DNA of 64,000 nucleotides. Source: Paenibacillus senegalensis JC66. GTDB taxonomy: Bacteria; Bacillota; Bacilli; Paenibacillales; NBRC-103111. A program made the position numbers and the translations under genes. The notes under the pieces are model-generated. The model saw only the letters and a program-made list of their open reading frames with translations, was not told where the DNA came from and made no database searches. Positions 1 to 8,877 of the stretch are shown here, piece after piece; the stretch's first letter is position 1; each line of letters begins with the position of its first letter. The stretch lies in assembly GCF_000285515.1 (NCBI RefSeq), contig NZ_HE610960.1, positions 163,398 to 227,397 of the forward strand. Reading direction: 5' to 3'.

Positions 1-206
1 AGTCTAGCAGCAGTCGGCCAAGATCCAGCTAGAGATAATGCCGAGGTTCATGCGAACTCCTCAGCACAACGTTCATCCGGAGCTGAGACTTTTAATATAT
101 GTCGTGGATATCCATATAAAATGTCCAACAACGCATGTTCGGCAAAATGCTCTACGCTAACGCTCGCCCCAGCTCTTATTTAACTGAAAAAGCAGGGATT
201 TTATTT

Positions 207-339
207 CTAACGCTCCTCCTTGTTCTTATTTGTGACAACTAGTGGGAAAAACCGCAATCTGGAGCAGAATAAGGACCATGACGAGCGTTACAATTCTCAA
301 ACCCTTGATTTTGCTCAAATAAGGACAACGGCGAGCGTT
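207..339. repeat. Dispersed intergenic repeat, copy A (inverted relative to copy B at 16496-16615)
   Basis: The reverse complement of 207-326 aligns without gaps to 16496-16615 over 120 bases, with about 19 differences counted by eye (about 84% identity). Inside the element two short modules alternate: GAGCGTTA (or its complement) and CTTATTT. A third module copy lies just upstream at 157-182. No reading frame spans it. It is probably a non-autonomous or structural intergenic repeat; its function is unknown. Confidence 0.8.
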
Positions 340-538
340 AGAAGTCGAACCGAAAGGTGCTGCAAGCGTTAAAATTCGATGCAGGCAGCAAATGTCCACA
401 ATGCCCGCTGCACACTGTTATTTGCTGTTATCGCCCAGCCGTAAATACACCCTTGATCCTCTTTCTCCGGTTTTTGCCCTACTCTCATCCAGTAATAACT
501 TAGTTGATCTTGGGCATTCTAATAAAATCTCATGCAGA

Positions 539-730
539 TCTAACTGACCAACCCTAAGCACTTACCGTCACTGATCACCTTGGACTATAGCCAAACTGGC
601 ACTTTCTGTCACTATCACCTTGGACATACCTAACTGACCAACCCTAACTAGCACTTACTGTCACTGATCACCTTGGACTAATCTTAACTGCCGCTAACCA
701 TCACCGATAGTCACTGATCACCTTAGCGGT
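539..730. repeat. Degenerate tandem repeat, about four units of 41-54 bp
   Basis: The block repeats the phrases TAACTGACCAACCCTAA, GCACTTACYGTCACTGATC and ACCTTGGACTA, with shortened or drifted units in the middle and at the end. Units begin near 539, 588, 629 and 683. It lies in the gene-free stretch 1-830 and ends about 100 bp before the first gene. I see no coding potential and no recognisable RNA. Confidence 0.75.
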
Positions 731-830
731 TTCTTATCGTCGCCAACTGAATGGACTAGCCCTGACTGCCCCTGTTCTGACCTTACCTGACCGGCCCTAT
801 ATCGTCCAGCATTCGAAAGGAGGCCCCCAA

Positions 831-1148
831 ATGGCGAAAAGCACCTATTATGTAACAGTCGCTCAAGGAGAGCTGCTTCAAGACCCTACCGCTTTGAATT
901 ATGACTTTGTTATCGAAGCGGATGAAGATGAATTTGATAAGCTTCAGGAACTGTTTGAGGATACAGCTGAGGCGGAGCAAAGAACCGCAGGCACCTCACT
1001 GATTCCCTACCTCCGGGATGCCGCGGAGGATAATGAATTCTACGACTCCCAGTTGATGGAGATCTACCGTATGCTTCATCAGCTTGGTACTCCGGAGACT
1101 AGAAAGCACATTGAAAGCATGGGCATTCTGTCTGACCTTCAATCCTAG
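831..1148 (+). CDS. Conserved hypothetical acidic protein, 105 aa
   Basis: I do not recognise a named family. The ATG at 831 follows an excellent ribosome binding site (AAAGGAGG, 8 bases upstream). The protein is soluble and acidic, with a Glu/Asp-rich centre (EADEDEFDKLQELFED near residues 29-44) and predicted helices; it has no signal peptide, membrane segment or cysteine. It stands alone: upstream is repeat DNA and the next gene (1409-1735) is convergent. Coding is supported by the ribosome binding site and the uninterrupted frame. The function is unknown; it is probably a genus-level cytoplasmic protein. Confidence 0.75.
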   Translation: MAKSTYYVTVAQGELLQDPTALNYDFVIEADEDEFDKLQELFEDTAEAEQRTAGTSLIPYLRDAAEDNEFYDSQLMEIYRMLHQLGTPETRKHIESMGILSDLQS

Positions 1149-1363
1149 CGTTTTGCATAGATGAGACTAGGCTGTTTTACAAAGTTGGCTTTGAGAGGAC
1201 CAGCTGCAGAAGAACGACAAAGCGTTAGCTGGCAACGACCAGGCAAGCTGCAAGGGCTGCTGCAAATGCCCTCATGACGACCCGGCTGCCTACTCAAGGG
1301 CTTCCAATGGCTGCGAAACGAGTTCACTGCCTTACATAGCGCCAAATTAATTAGAAGCCTTGC

Positions 1364-1398
1364 AAAAAAAGACCTGGAAGCCGATTGGCTTCCAGGTC
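1364..1398 (-). terminator. Rho-independent terminator of the 1409-1735 gene
   Basis: A perfect 12-bp stem (GACCTGGAAGCC with its complement, loop GATT) at 1371-1398 is followed on the minus strand by seven T residues (1364-1370). Confidence 0.85.
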
Positions 1399-1408
1399 TT
1401 TCCCAGCG

Positions 1409-1735
1409 TTAGCCTACATGTTCTTTGGAATCATTGGTCTCAAACCAATAATCCAACACCTTGCTGGACATGACACGTTGATGGATATATTCTACCTGCT
1501 GTGCAGTAAACTGGCTTTCCCAGTCAATTTCCAACTCATTGCAAAGCTTGACAATGGTAAGCAGCTCAGACCAAGCTACGTACCTCTTATACCAGAAAAA
1601 TTGAGGATGTTCAATCATATAGGGATAAAGGTCGTCAAACTCAGTATGCTTGCAATCCAGGGCGCGCTCGAAATGAACCTTTGATTCCGCCAGCTTAGAT
1701 AAGAAAAATTCAACCGGAATGTTCTCATTCCCCAT
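1409..1735 (-). CDS. Conserved hypothetical protein, 108 aa
   Basis: The product is a small soluble protein rich in aromatic and acidic residues (several Trp and Tyr, e.g. HPQFFWYKRYVAWSELL near residues 43-59). It has no signal peptide or membrane segment, and I do not recognise the family. The ATG at 1735 is preceded by GGAGGAAGTTGCT, a strong ribosome binding site at good spacing, and the gene ends just before a strong terminator, so it is an independent single-gene unit. The composition suggests a helical adaptor or DNA-metabolism accessory protein, but nothing in the sequence decides this. Confidence 0.75.
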   Translation of the reverse strand: MGNENIPVEFFLSKLAESKVHFERALDCKHTEFDDLYPYMIEHPQFFWYKRYVAWSELLTIVKLCNELEIDWESQFTAQQVEYIHQRVMSSKVLDYWFETNDSKEHVG

Positions 1736-1898
1736 AGCAACTTCCTCCTCTCCTTACTACCTTACCCCACATTATAACGAAAAATCTACAATCTGCAAAG
1801 GGTAAACCCCCGATCTTCCATGGAATGAAAAGGAAACTCGGCATTTACCCACATTCCAGAATACAAGTGGAAAAGGGGGGGCCTGCAAAGATTTGACG

Positions 1899-1990
1899 CC
1901 TGCCTGAGCTGCTTCCATGAAATCAGTCCAGGGCCCCCGGCCGACCGTTGTCATGCAGCGAAACACCTCGCGCTGGGAGCCGCACGCCAT
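1899..1990. repeat. Dispersed element sharing sequence with 19627-19717
   Basis: Both places contain, in the same order and orientation, CCTGCCTGAG, then about 40 variable bases, GACCG, then CATGCAGC(G/C)AAACACC, GCGCTGGGA and a GC-rich tail. Read on the plus strand from the shared ATG, both give a short peptide starting M-Q-x-N-T-x-R-W-E, followed by different ends. The element could be a remnant of a small mobile sequence, a short-peptide gene or an RNA. Confidence 0.55.
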
Positions 1991-2040
1991 CGCTGCAGCA
2001 AGTCTGGTGCGCTTCTAAAATTAAGAGGCCCTAAGCCGGT

Positions 2041-2610
2041 TTATTCAAACTCAATAACTCCTCCGCTAAGTCCTGAAATTTTAACTAGAGACTCTACCCG
2101 GATTCCCTGCTCTCGAATGGTTGCCGCTCCTTTTTGGAACGTTTTCTCGACGATGACCCCCATGCCGACCAGCTCGCTCCCGGCGCGTTCAATGATGCGG
2201 ATCAAGCCGCGGGCAGCATCCCCATTAGCAATAATATCATCGATAAATAACACGCGATCCTCTTTGGAAAGAAACGCTTTTGATACCATAATATCCGTTA
2301 CAATCCCTTTGGTGAAAGAAGGAACTCTCTCCGAGTAATTTTCTTGGTCTGAGGTTAGCGTCTTTTTGCGCTTGGCAAACACCAGAGGCACACCGAACTG
2401 CAGCGCTGTTGTAAAAGCAGCAGGGATACCGGAGGACTCGACGGTTACCACCTTGGTAATAGACTCACCCGCAAAACGGCGGGCAAATTCTCTTCCCATC
2501 TCCATGACCATTTCCGGCTCCACTTGGTGATTCAACAGAGCATCCAGCTTCAATACTTCGTCAGACAGGATGACTCCTTTATCCAAAATTGCTTGTTTCA
2601 ATACTTCCAT
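2041..2610 (-). CDS. xpt: Xanthine phosphoribosyltransferase
   Basis: The enzyme converts xanthine and PRPP to XMP in cytoplasmic purine salvage. The 189-residue product matches the family length and shows the PRPP-binding loop VLFIDDIIANGDAARG near residues 120-135, an N-terminal MEVLKQAI...LSDEVLKLD segment and VESSGIPAAF, all typical of Bacillus Xpt. I chose the ATG at 2610 because GGAGG lies 7 bases upstream; a longer frame reaches 2682 without a binding site. No purine permease (pbuX) follows, unlike in B. subtilis, and no purine riboswitch is visible upstream, so it probably answers to another control. Confidence 0.93.
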   Translation of the reverse strand: MEVLKQAILDKGVILSDEVLKLDALLNHQVEPEMVMEMGREFARRFAGESITKVVTVESSGIPAAFTTALQFGVPLVFAKRKKTLTSDQENYSERVPSFTKGIVTDIMVSKAFLSKEDRVLFIDDIIANGDAARGLIRIIERAGSELVGMGVIVEKTFQKGAATIREQGIRVESLVKISGLSGGVIEFE

Positions 2611-3027
2611 ATGCATACCTCCAACGCCATTAATCAAATCAACATCTTTTAAAAAATCCGTATTCCAATAAAAAGCTAACATGTCTAGTCAACTCTAATG
2701 ACTTAGAGCGTCATGAAACAACTTGGATTCGTCCATTACTTGATACTCCAATTTATCACAGGAACGGCTTCCTTTCAAGGAGGAAGTTCCTTCAGGAAAG
2801 GAAAACTTTTCAAAACTTTTCAATTCTCAAAAATGAAACTTTTTCCGTCATTTGGAAGTCTATATGATTAGAAGCTAAAAAAATTGCCGTTTTTCATCTA
2901 GAAGCGTTAAGTTTTTTTACGCGGTGATTCGTATTAGGTGATTCGTATTGGGTGATTCGTATTAAGATGAATGTTTTAGACTAAGCCATCTGATTGGCTT
3001 GGTGTGAATAGAAAGAGGAATTTAGCA
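2611..3027. other. Intergenic region between divergent genes, with a 14-bp triple repeat
   Basis: There is no gene here. At 2923-2964 the 14-mer GGTGATTCGTATTA occurs three times in tandem, with one change in the middle copy. Near 2760-2790 lies an imperfect hairpin (CTTCC/GGAAG core flanked by GGAA/TTCC). A CTCTAA/TTAGAG hairpin (loop GTCA) sits near 2694-2709, upstream of xpt. I looked for a purine aptamer on the xpt side and found none. Confidence 0.6.
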
Positions 3028-3684
3028 ATGAACCCACTTCCCAACAAAATCAAGCACTTTGTCTCCATCAGTTTATTGTCGTTACTTTTGTCATCCTGCG
3101 GTATGTTAAAGCCAGCTCCGGAACCGCCAGCTGCTTCTAACCAGAATCCGCAGCCGCGCCTTCCGGCTTCCCATGAAGGAATCGGGGCCTCATCCCCCCT
3201 CCCTTCTTCGCCTCACCGGCTCCCGGATCCCGATTCTTATCAGGATGCTATCGATAGCAAATCTGTCCTGGCGAATGCAGGTGAGAGATATTCTCATGAG
3301 CTGCCGCTATTGATGGGAATTTCAATTGGCGATAGCCGCCAGAAGGTTCTTGAATTATATGGAAACGAATCTGTGCAGTACATAATGGAGGATCCCGTTG
3401 AACCTGTCAGAGTGCTGGATTATGTCACCTTTAAGGTAGGCTTGGACAATCAAGGCTTTGTTAAATTTATTAGTATTGAGAGCGAAGAGCTTGATCCCGG
3501 ACTAGGGGGAGTTAGAATAGGCAGCTCTGGAAAGACTATTCGTTCTGTGATTGGCGAGCCGGATACGGACACGCAGTTTGTTCTCTCCTATTCTTCCAAC
3601 AACACCGTTCTGAAGCTGGATATGGACCCTTCAGAGGAAACAGTCCAATCCATTAAATTGTTTGCCGAGACGCGCATTCCTTAA
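3028..3684 (+). CDS. Putative lipoprotein, 218 aa
   Basis: The N-terminus carries a classic lipoprotein signal: a charged start, a hydrophobic run (SISLLSLLL) and the lipobox LLSSC near residue 24, so the mature protein should be lipid-anchored outside the membrane. A Pro/Ser-rich linker (residues 30-70) precedes a C-terminal domain of about 130 residues with two similar segments, GISIGDSRQKVLELYG and GVRIGSSGKTIRSVIGEP, which look like internal repeats of a beta-rich fold. I chose the ATG at 3028, with AGAGG upstream, over a GTG at 3004 without a binding site. The function is unknown. Confidence 0.75.
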   Translation: MNPLPNKIKHFVSISLLSLLLSSCGMLKPAPEPPAASNQNPQPRLPASHEGIGASSPLPSSPHRLPDPDSYQDAIDSKSVLANAGERYSHELPLLMGISIGDSRQKVLELYGNESVQYIMEDPVEPVRVLDYVTFKVGLDNQGFVKFISIESEELDPGLGGVRIGSSGKTIRSVIGEPDTDTQFVLSYSSNNTVLKLDMDPSEETVQSIKLFAETRIP

Positions 3685-3773
3685 CGTTAGAGCCATTTCC
3701 GCAATTCCTGTCATGTATGCTCCACAATCCACATACCTTGTACAGATAACGTATGGACAAGGATGGGATTGCA

Positions 3774-4820
3774 ATGCGCAAAGTGCTGACCGTTATCCAG
3801 ATTGCCTTTACTTACATTGGTACGATAGTGGGCGCCGGCTTTGCTACCGGACAGGAAATCGTCCAATTTTATACACGGTATGGGGGATTTGCCGTTGTTC
3901 TGATCTTTCTCTCAGCGCTTTTATTTATTTATTTGGGGACCAAATTGATGCTGCTGGCGCAGGAAATGAATGCGGAGTCCTACGAGGATCTAAACCGGAT
4001 GCTGTTCGGAGAGCGTGCCGGATCATACATCAGCCTATTCATGATGGTTGTGCTCTTTGGCGTGACGACCATCATGCTGGCTGGGGCTGGATCTTTGTTC
4101 GCCGAGCAGTTCCATTTTTCCTATCAATCCGGTTTATTGCTTACGCTGCTTGCAGCCTATTTTGTTATTTCCAAAGGGATGAAGGGGATTCTCACCATCA
4201 ACGTCATCGTGGTGCCTTTTATGATCACTTTCTCTCTAGTCATTATCGCCGTCACCTGGAGTCATCCGCAAGCAGGCAACTGGCTACATCTTCCCAGCGA
4301 TTTATCCTCCTGGCGGCTATGGCTTTCCCCCATTCTATACACCTCATTCAATCTTGCTATGGCTCAAGCGGTGCTTGTTCCTATGGGCTCGGCAATAGGC
4401 AGCCGCTCGCTGCTGTACTGGGGCGGTATTGTAGGAGGGGCCGGGATCGGAGTCATGCTGATGGCTGCCCACTTTGCTCTATCAGCCCAGATGCCGGGAA
4501 TCGCTCATTACGAAATCCCGATGAGCCACATCGTTCATTCGCTCGGACGCGCAGTTCAGCTGCTCTTCTCCGCTGTCATCTTCAGCGAGATCTTTACAAC
4601 TCTTACCGCGGATGCTTACGGCCTGACACTGCAGCTTCGGCAAAGAACGAATTGGCCATCTTCAAGCTTGACTCTTCTGCTGCTTGCCGCCTGTTACCTT
4701 GTCAGCCAGCTCGGCTTCAGCAATCTGCTGTCCACCTTGTATCCCTTATTTGGAGGTGTGAGTCTGGTTTGGTTTTTGATGCTGCTGTGGAAAAGAAGCC
4801 AACCGACGCACTCTTCTTAA
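3774..4820 (+). CDS. YkvI-family polytopic membrane protein (APC/LeuT-like transporter family)
   Basis: The product is about 348 residues with roughly ten hydrophobic segments. The N-terminal segment GTIVGAGFATGQEIVQF fits the YkvI family, whose glycine-broken first helix resembles secondary transporters of the APC/LeuT fold. Its substrate is unknown. The ATG at 3774 has AAGGA about 10 bases upstream; an in-frame ATG at 3753 lacks a site. The last 75 bases overlap the convergent gene ending at 4746. A long opposite-phase frame over the same DNA is a shadow. Confidence 0.8.
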   Translation: MRKVLTVIQIAFTYIGTIVGAGFATGQEIVQFYTRYGGFAVVLIFLSALLFIYLGTKLMLLAQEMNAESYEDLNRMLFGERAGSYISLFMMVVLFGVTTIMLAGAGSLFAEQFHFSYQSGLLLTLLAAYFVISKGMKGILTINVIVVPFMITFSLVIIAVTWSHPQAGNWLHLPSDLSSWRLWLSPILYTSFNLAMAQAVLVPMGSAIGSRSLLYWGGIVGGAGIGVMLMAAHFALSAQMPGIAHYEIPMSHIVHSLGRAVQLLFSAVIFSEIFTTLTADAYGLTLQLRQRTNWPSSSLTLLLLAACYLVSQLGFSNLLSTLYPLFGGVSLVWFLMLLWKRSQPTHSS

Positions 4821-5147
4821 TACAAAGATTAGCCGACCGACCATAAACAGCATCCCGGTTAGGCAGTACACCACCCCGGAGATCGTGTACCCGTAGTGAT
4901 GATAAGCCAACAGATTGCGTTCCCGAACGATGCCTATCACATCCGCCATAAGAAAAAGCGCTCCTATGGCAAACAAAGCGATCATAACAGCGTCAAGTGC
5001 GGTCCAGCGCTGAAAATACTTCTCCGCCCGCTCCACGACATTACCTGATTCAGCTCTGTTAAAGGAAATTCTGAGCAGTGTGTACAAAGCTGCACCTACT
5101 GCAATCACGCCAATGGCGGCAGCTAAAGCCGCTAACAGGTCATACAT
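4746..5147 (-). CDS. Small integral membrane protein, 133 aa
   Basis: Three or four hydrophobic segments (residues about 5-25, 55-75, 85-110) are joined by charged loops, with a basic C-terminal tail. It belongs to no family I can name. GGAGGG lies 9 bases before the ATG at 5147; an adjacent GTG at 5150 is possible. Its 3' end overlaps the 3' end of the convergent YkvI-like gene, so antisense interference between the transcripts is possible. The next minus-strand gene upstream (5175-5501) ends only 27 bases away, suggesting a two-gene operon of small membrane proteins. Confidence 0.7.
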   Translation of the reverse strand: MYDLLAALAAAIGVIAVGAALYTLLRISFNRAESGNVVERAEKYFQRWTALDAVMIALFAIGALFLMADVIGIVRERNLLAYHHYGYTISGVVYCLTGMLFMVGRLIFVLRRVRRLASFPQQHQKPNQTHTSK

Positions 5148-5174
5148 CACTCTATCCCTCCTTAAGATTTACCC

Positions 5175-5501
5175 TTATGCCCAGTCTCCATAATTAAAAG
5201 TTAACAGACGATACACAAGCCAAATAAACAGCCCGCCCGCTGCAAAGGGAAAGCTCCACAGCCAAAGCAAGCCGCAAACACAGCTAAACGAAGCCTCTCT
5301 GCTGCTCGTCCAGCTTTTGTCCAATAGCTCAGACCGAGCGTGGTCCTTCCCAGTTTGCTCCTGTTTCTCAGCTGCTGCTGGTTCCGCCGCTGCGGCGGAG
5401 CCGGATGTCCTTTTTCTTTTGTTATAATCAATCTTACCTTTTTTCCAGCCAATCTGATAAGTAATTTGACGCTGCGGTTTGGGCGGATCCTCAATGGCCA
5501 T
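5175..5501 (-). CDS. Hypothetical single-pass membrane protein, 108 aa
   Basis: The basic, Ala-rich N-terminal half (residues about 15-55) is followed by one strong hydrophobic segment near residues 72-98, so this looks like a tail-anchored or type II membrane protein. I placed the start at the ATG at 5501 because GGAGG is 8 bases upstream; a longer reading from 5516 would put that site inside the gene. It is cotranscribed with the membrane protein at 4746-5147. No catalytic motif is visible. A shadow frame covers much of the same DNA. Confidence 0.65.
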   Translation of the reverse strand: MAIEDPPKPQRQITYQIGWKKGKIDYNKRKRTSGSAAAAEPAAAEKQEQTGKDHARSELLDKSWTSSREASFSCVCGLLWLWSFPFAAGGLFIWLVYRLLTFNYGDWA

Positions 5502-5857
5502 TTGGTTCGCCTCCATTTCCGAATTCAGTATTGTCCACCTATAAGGACGATCTGGATTTAGTATTATACTATTCGAAGCATGAACGAAAAAGCAATGAAC
5601 ATTTTAACTTCATATAGTTTTTCCTTCGCTTTGCCCCGCCAGGCTGTTTTCCCCGTACTATTGACGATGCTGACACTTTCGCTCAAGATTAAGGATAATT
5701 CCCAATTATAAATTAACGCTATTAACTAATCCCGCAAAGCTGTTGTTGCCGCTTTAAAACTATTCCCGCAAAAGTTGTTGTTGCTCTTTCAATTCCGGCT
5801 GGAATGAAAATGGTTCACGGAACTAAAAATAACGATGATCAAAGGAGGCAGCAGACA

Positions 5858-6628
5858 ATGCCGAACACGAGCAAAACCGTCATGATTTCAGGCGGGGCCC
5901 AAGGCATAGGACGGGCTACAGCCTTGGCTTTCGCTTCCAAGGGCTACTCTGTGTCAATACTCGACACGGACAAGGAAGCCGGGTTCGAAGCTGTACGATT
6001 GATTAAGCAGGCAGAGGGGCATTCCATGTTTCTGTGCGCGGATGTGGGCAAGGCTGAATCCATCGAGCGATGGATCCGGCTCACTCTGGAAGAATTCGGG
6101 CGGGTTGATGCGCTCATCAATAACGCCGGAATTCACGCTAATGCCCCGTTCCTCGAGCTGGAAGCGGCGGCGTTCGACCGGGTGATCGCGGTAAATCTGC
6201 GCGGAACGATGCTGGCTTCACAGGCAGCCGCACGCGTTATGAAGCAGCAGGGAGACGGCGGCAGTATCGTCCACATAGCCTCGACGCGGGGCTTGATGTC
6301 TGAGGCTGGGACCGAGGCCTATTCCGCCTCCAAGGGAGGCATTCTTGCCCTCACTCACGCAATGGCCGTGTCCCTTGGAACCTTCGGGATTCGTGTTAAT
6401 GCCATCAGTCCCGGCTGGATTGAGACAGGCCCCTGGCAAAAACAATCCCGGGCTGCCGCGCCTAACCATACGCAGAGAGACAGGGAACAGCATCCTGTAG
6501 GCCGAGTCGGCGTGCCGGAAGACATAGCATCGGCATGTCTGTACTTGACCAGTGATGCCGCCGGCTTTATTACCGGGCAGAACCTCGTTATCGATGGCGG
6601 CATGACAATCAAGATGATTTATGAGTAG
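5858..6628 (+). CDS. Short-chain dehydrogenase/reductase (SDR)
   Basis: This is a classical NAD(P)-dependent oxidoreductase of 256 residues. It shows the Rossmann glycine motif GGAQGIG near residue 12, NNAG near residue 88, the catalytic Ser and YSASK (Tyr-x-x-x-Lys) near residue 155, and the C-terminal GQNLVIDGG typical of the FabG-like subfamily. The ATG at 5858 is preceded by AAAGGAGG. Aspartate in the second beta strand (ILDTDK) suggests a preference for NAD over NADP. No neighbour indicates a substrate. Confidence 0.88.
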   Translation: MPNTSKTVMISGGAQGIGRATALAFASKGYSVSILDTDKEAGFEAVRLIKQAEGHSMFLCADVGKAESIERWIRLTLEEFGRVDALINNAGIHANAPFLELEAAAFDRVIAVNLRGTMLASQAAARVMKQQGDGGSIVHIASTRGLMSEAGTEAYSASKGGILALTHAMAVSLGTFGIRVNAISPGWIETGPWQKQSRAAAPNHTQRDREQHPVGRVGVPEDIASACLYLTSDAAGFITGQNLVIDGGMTIKMIYE

Positions 6629-6663
6629 GACCAGCGGTCAGGGATTTGCTTGTCCGTTCCGTC

Positions 6664-6712
6664 AAAAAAACGGCCTTCCTAGAGAGCATAACCGACTCCC
6701 TGGAAGGCCGTT
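6664..6712 (-). terminator. Rho-independent terminator of the 6758-8452 gene
   Basis: An 11-bp stem (AACGGCCTTCC with its complement) at 6669-6712 is followed on the minus strand by seven T residues. It could also slow transcription arriving from the SDR gene on the plus strand. Confidence 0.85.
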
Positions 6713-6757
6713 ATAGCATGATTGCCTCACCTGCAAAAAAACTGCGAAATCAACTTC

Positions 6758-8452
6758 TTAAGAGCGTGCTGCTATCTTCTTCACCCAATCCGCCAGATCA
6801 TTAATCAGCTGCGGCGAAACATTGCCGGGCACCTCATACTCCATCCCGGTAGAAGGCTGATCCACCTCTACGAGGAAATGGTTCATGTTCGGATACTGCA
6901 AATACTCGACATCCTGGCGGTTAGCCAGCGCTTCTTTCCACCCGTCCAATTGATCGATATGAACTTGGATATCGTTCTCCCCCTGCATGATGAGCAGCGG
7001 CCCTTCCTGGTCTTTCGCCAGCTCAGCAGCGTAGAAGTTGCGGAAATCCGCCCACCAGTAACCGTCAGCGGCACCAAACGCCTGCTGCAGCTGTTCGACA
7101 CCGGCGGACTCATCCTTCAGCATGGCATACAGCTGATCCCAAGCCGCTTTCTGCTGTTCTACTACTTCCAGCTGTTCAGCCGGAACCCCCATATCCCGCA
7201 TCATGTCAAGCCGTTGCTCCATTTGCCAATTCACAATGTCTTCCAAAGGCTCATAAGGCGAAGAGATGATAACGGCTCCGGCAATCGCTCCTGACTGATC
7301 CTTTTCTATAATCCGCGGCATAACCATGCCCCCTTGGCTGTGCCCAACGACAAAGATTTGATCAGGATCGATTTTATCTTCCTGAGCAAGATAAGATACA
7401 GCGGCCAACGCATCATCCACCGATTCCTTATTGACTGTAAATTCACTATCATAAAAGGTCTGGAATTGATACTCCCGCGTCCGTTTCTCATACCGCAGAA
7501 CCGCTACATCCTGTGCGGCCAAGCCAACAGCCAGGTCACGGAAGGTCGCATAGGCGCCAACCGCCTCATCCCGGTCATTCGGGCCTGATCCATGAACGAG
7601 CACAACTACAGGAAAAGGTCCTTCTCCATTCGGAAGCGTTAAAGTGCCTGGAAGTTGAAACGGCCCCTCTCCCAAGACAACCTCTTTCTCCGTGTAGGTC
7701 GAAGGATCGTCATAATCCGGAATCTTATAAAGCCCATTGGTTGTTACCCCATAAGGCATGTAAAAATCATTCAGCTTATAGTTCTGATCATACCGGAAAG
7801 TCAGCGTCATCGGCATTTCCAAATCGGTTAAATAAGTGTACACCACATTGTGATGGACCCCATTGCTATTTGTTGTTACCGATATTAGCTTATCCGGCTG
7901 TCCGAGGGTTTGTGACAGTTGAGCCAGCATAACGAGCAGGTCATCAGGAGGCATAACCGCCCCGAGCTGAGCGCTCATAAATGAGCCGGCTACCGAGTTG
8001 CCCAGCACGGCATGATGCAGAATAAAACCGGTTAATGAAACAATATCATTGTAATTGATAAGGACTCCGGTTGACGGGCTCCAGGAAATGTTAGCCTCGA
8101 AAGCTTCCTTGATGACATCGATCGGAACCGTGACCGTGGATCCGGACCACTTGGCTGCCTCTGCCATCGTAACCGATTCTCCATTCACCTCTGCGGTGGT
8201 CTGGCCGGGCGTCACGGTGAAATAATGCTTTCCCCGGCGGGCTGTAGCTTGTCCGCTCTCTGCGTTCCACTCTACCTGGGCCCCGATAGCCTCCGCCACT
8301 TGACGGAGAGGAACCTGCTGAATTTCGACAGCTTCAGCGCTTATCGGAATAACCGGAGTTTCCGCCAGGACATGATAAGGAACGCTTACCCCCATCGCCA
8401 ATACCGTTCCTGCTACGAAAGTTTTTAACTTCTTTGCGCTTTTCCGTTTCAT
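6758..8452 (-). CDS. Secreted alpha/beta hydrolase with N-terminal stalk domain, 564 aa
   Basis: A Sec-type signal peptide (KRKSAKKLK, then a hydrophobic stretch ending near ALA-E at about residue 31) is followed by a copper-amine-oxidase-type N-terminal stalk domain (residues about 35-135), a middle domain resembling DUF3887 (about 145-245) and an alpha/beta hydrolase domain (about 255-564). The hydrolase has the oxyanion region VVLVHGSGPNDRDE, the nucleophile elbow GHSQGG (Ser372), an acid region near GENDIQVH and a likely catalytic His in MNHF. The family hydrolyses esters, but the substrate is unknown. GAGGTGAG precedes the ATG at 8452. It is monocistronic with its own terminator. Confidence 0.88.
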   Translation of the reverse strand: MKRKSAKKLKTFVAGTVLAMGVSVPYHVLAETPVIPISAEAVEIQQVPLRQVAEAIGAQVEWNAESGQATARRGKHYFTVTPGQTTAEVNGESVTMAEAAKWSGSTVTVPIDVIKEAFEANISWSPSTGVLINYNDIVSLTGFILHHAVLGNSVAGSFMSAQLGAVMPPDDLLVMLAQLSQTLGQPDKLISVTTNSNGVHHNVVYTYLTDLEMPMTLTFRYDQNYKLNDFYMPYGVTTNGLYKIPDYDDPSTYTEKEVVLGEGPFQLPGTLTLPNGEGPFPVVVLVHGSGPNDRDEAVGAYATFRDLAVGLAAQDVAVLRYEKRTREYQFQTFYDSEFTVNKESVDDALAAVSYLAQEDKIDPDQIFVVGHSQGGMVMPRIIEKDQSGAIAGAVIISSPYEPLEDIVNWQMEQRLDMMRDMGVPAEQLEVVEQQKAAWDQLYAMLKDESAGVEQLQQAFGAADGYWWADFRNFYAAELAKDQEGPLLIMQGENDIQVHIDQLDGWKEALANRQDVEYLQYPNMNHFLVEVDQPSTGMEYEVPGNVSPQLINDLADWVKKIAARS

Positions 8453-8877
8453 CCACTCACCTCTTTATTAGTTTAACCGGCTGTCTTTACCATTCTTCGG
8501 GGGAATTCAGGCAAGCAAGTAAAGTACGACAACGCCCCCAGACCCTGCTCCCATTCCACTTGCAAAGAACCTCGGCTAAGAAAGCCAGCACATTATATGC
8601 ACTTCCTTCCGGACAATAAGACTAAATCAACGGTCGCCTCTGATCATCAGCGAATTCCGAACGGGTCGGAAGTTCCTCTTTACTGTTCCATGTCAGAGGA
8701 GCATCTCGAGCAGATCTGTCCGGGCAGAAGCATTCAACGGAAACTTATATTGAATTCTCCCTGCTGACGCATTCTGATCAAACTTGACTCGAAATCTCTT
8801 TAGGGTACGGTCATTATTGTATACGGGACAAAAATGGTTGTGTTTCATTTCATGGAGTGAAAGCTGCGGAGTAATTA
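8453..8877. other. Intergenic region without a recognised gene
   Basis: About 425 bases lie upstream of the divergent hydrolase gene. The strand leading into the hydrolase should carry its promoter, but no clear -35/-10 pair was found. No repeat or RNA was recognised. Confidence 0.5.

Noticed and set aside
1200-1345. Cys-rich frame on the plus strand (SCKGCCKCP)
   Set aside because: The frame follows a TGA without an acceptable start codon other than CTG at poor spacing, so I could not support translation.
2611-2760. Purine riboswitch before xpt
   Set aside because: The conserved J1/2, L2 and L3 sequences and the GTTTCTACC-type core are missing on the minus strand; only unrelated hairpins occur.
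3662-4846. 394-codon plus-strand frame overlapping the YkvI-like gene
   Set aside because: Its translation is Cys/Arg/Ser-rich with no family resemblance, and the other phase encodes a convincing membrane protein with a ribosome binding site.
6722-7294. Long plus-strand frame antisense to the alpha/beta hydrolase
   Set aside because: It has no ribosome binding site and mirrors the hydrolase codons.
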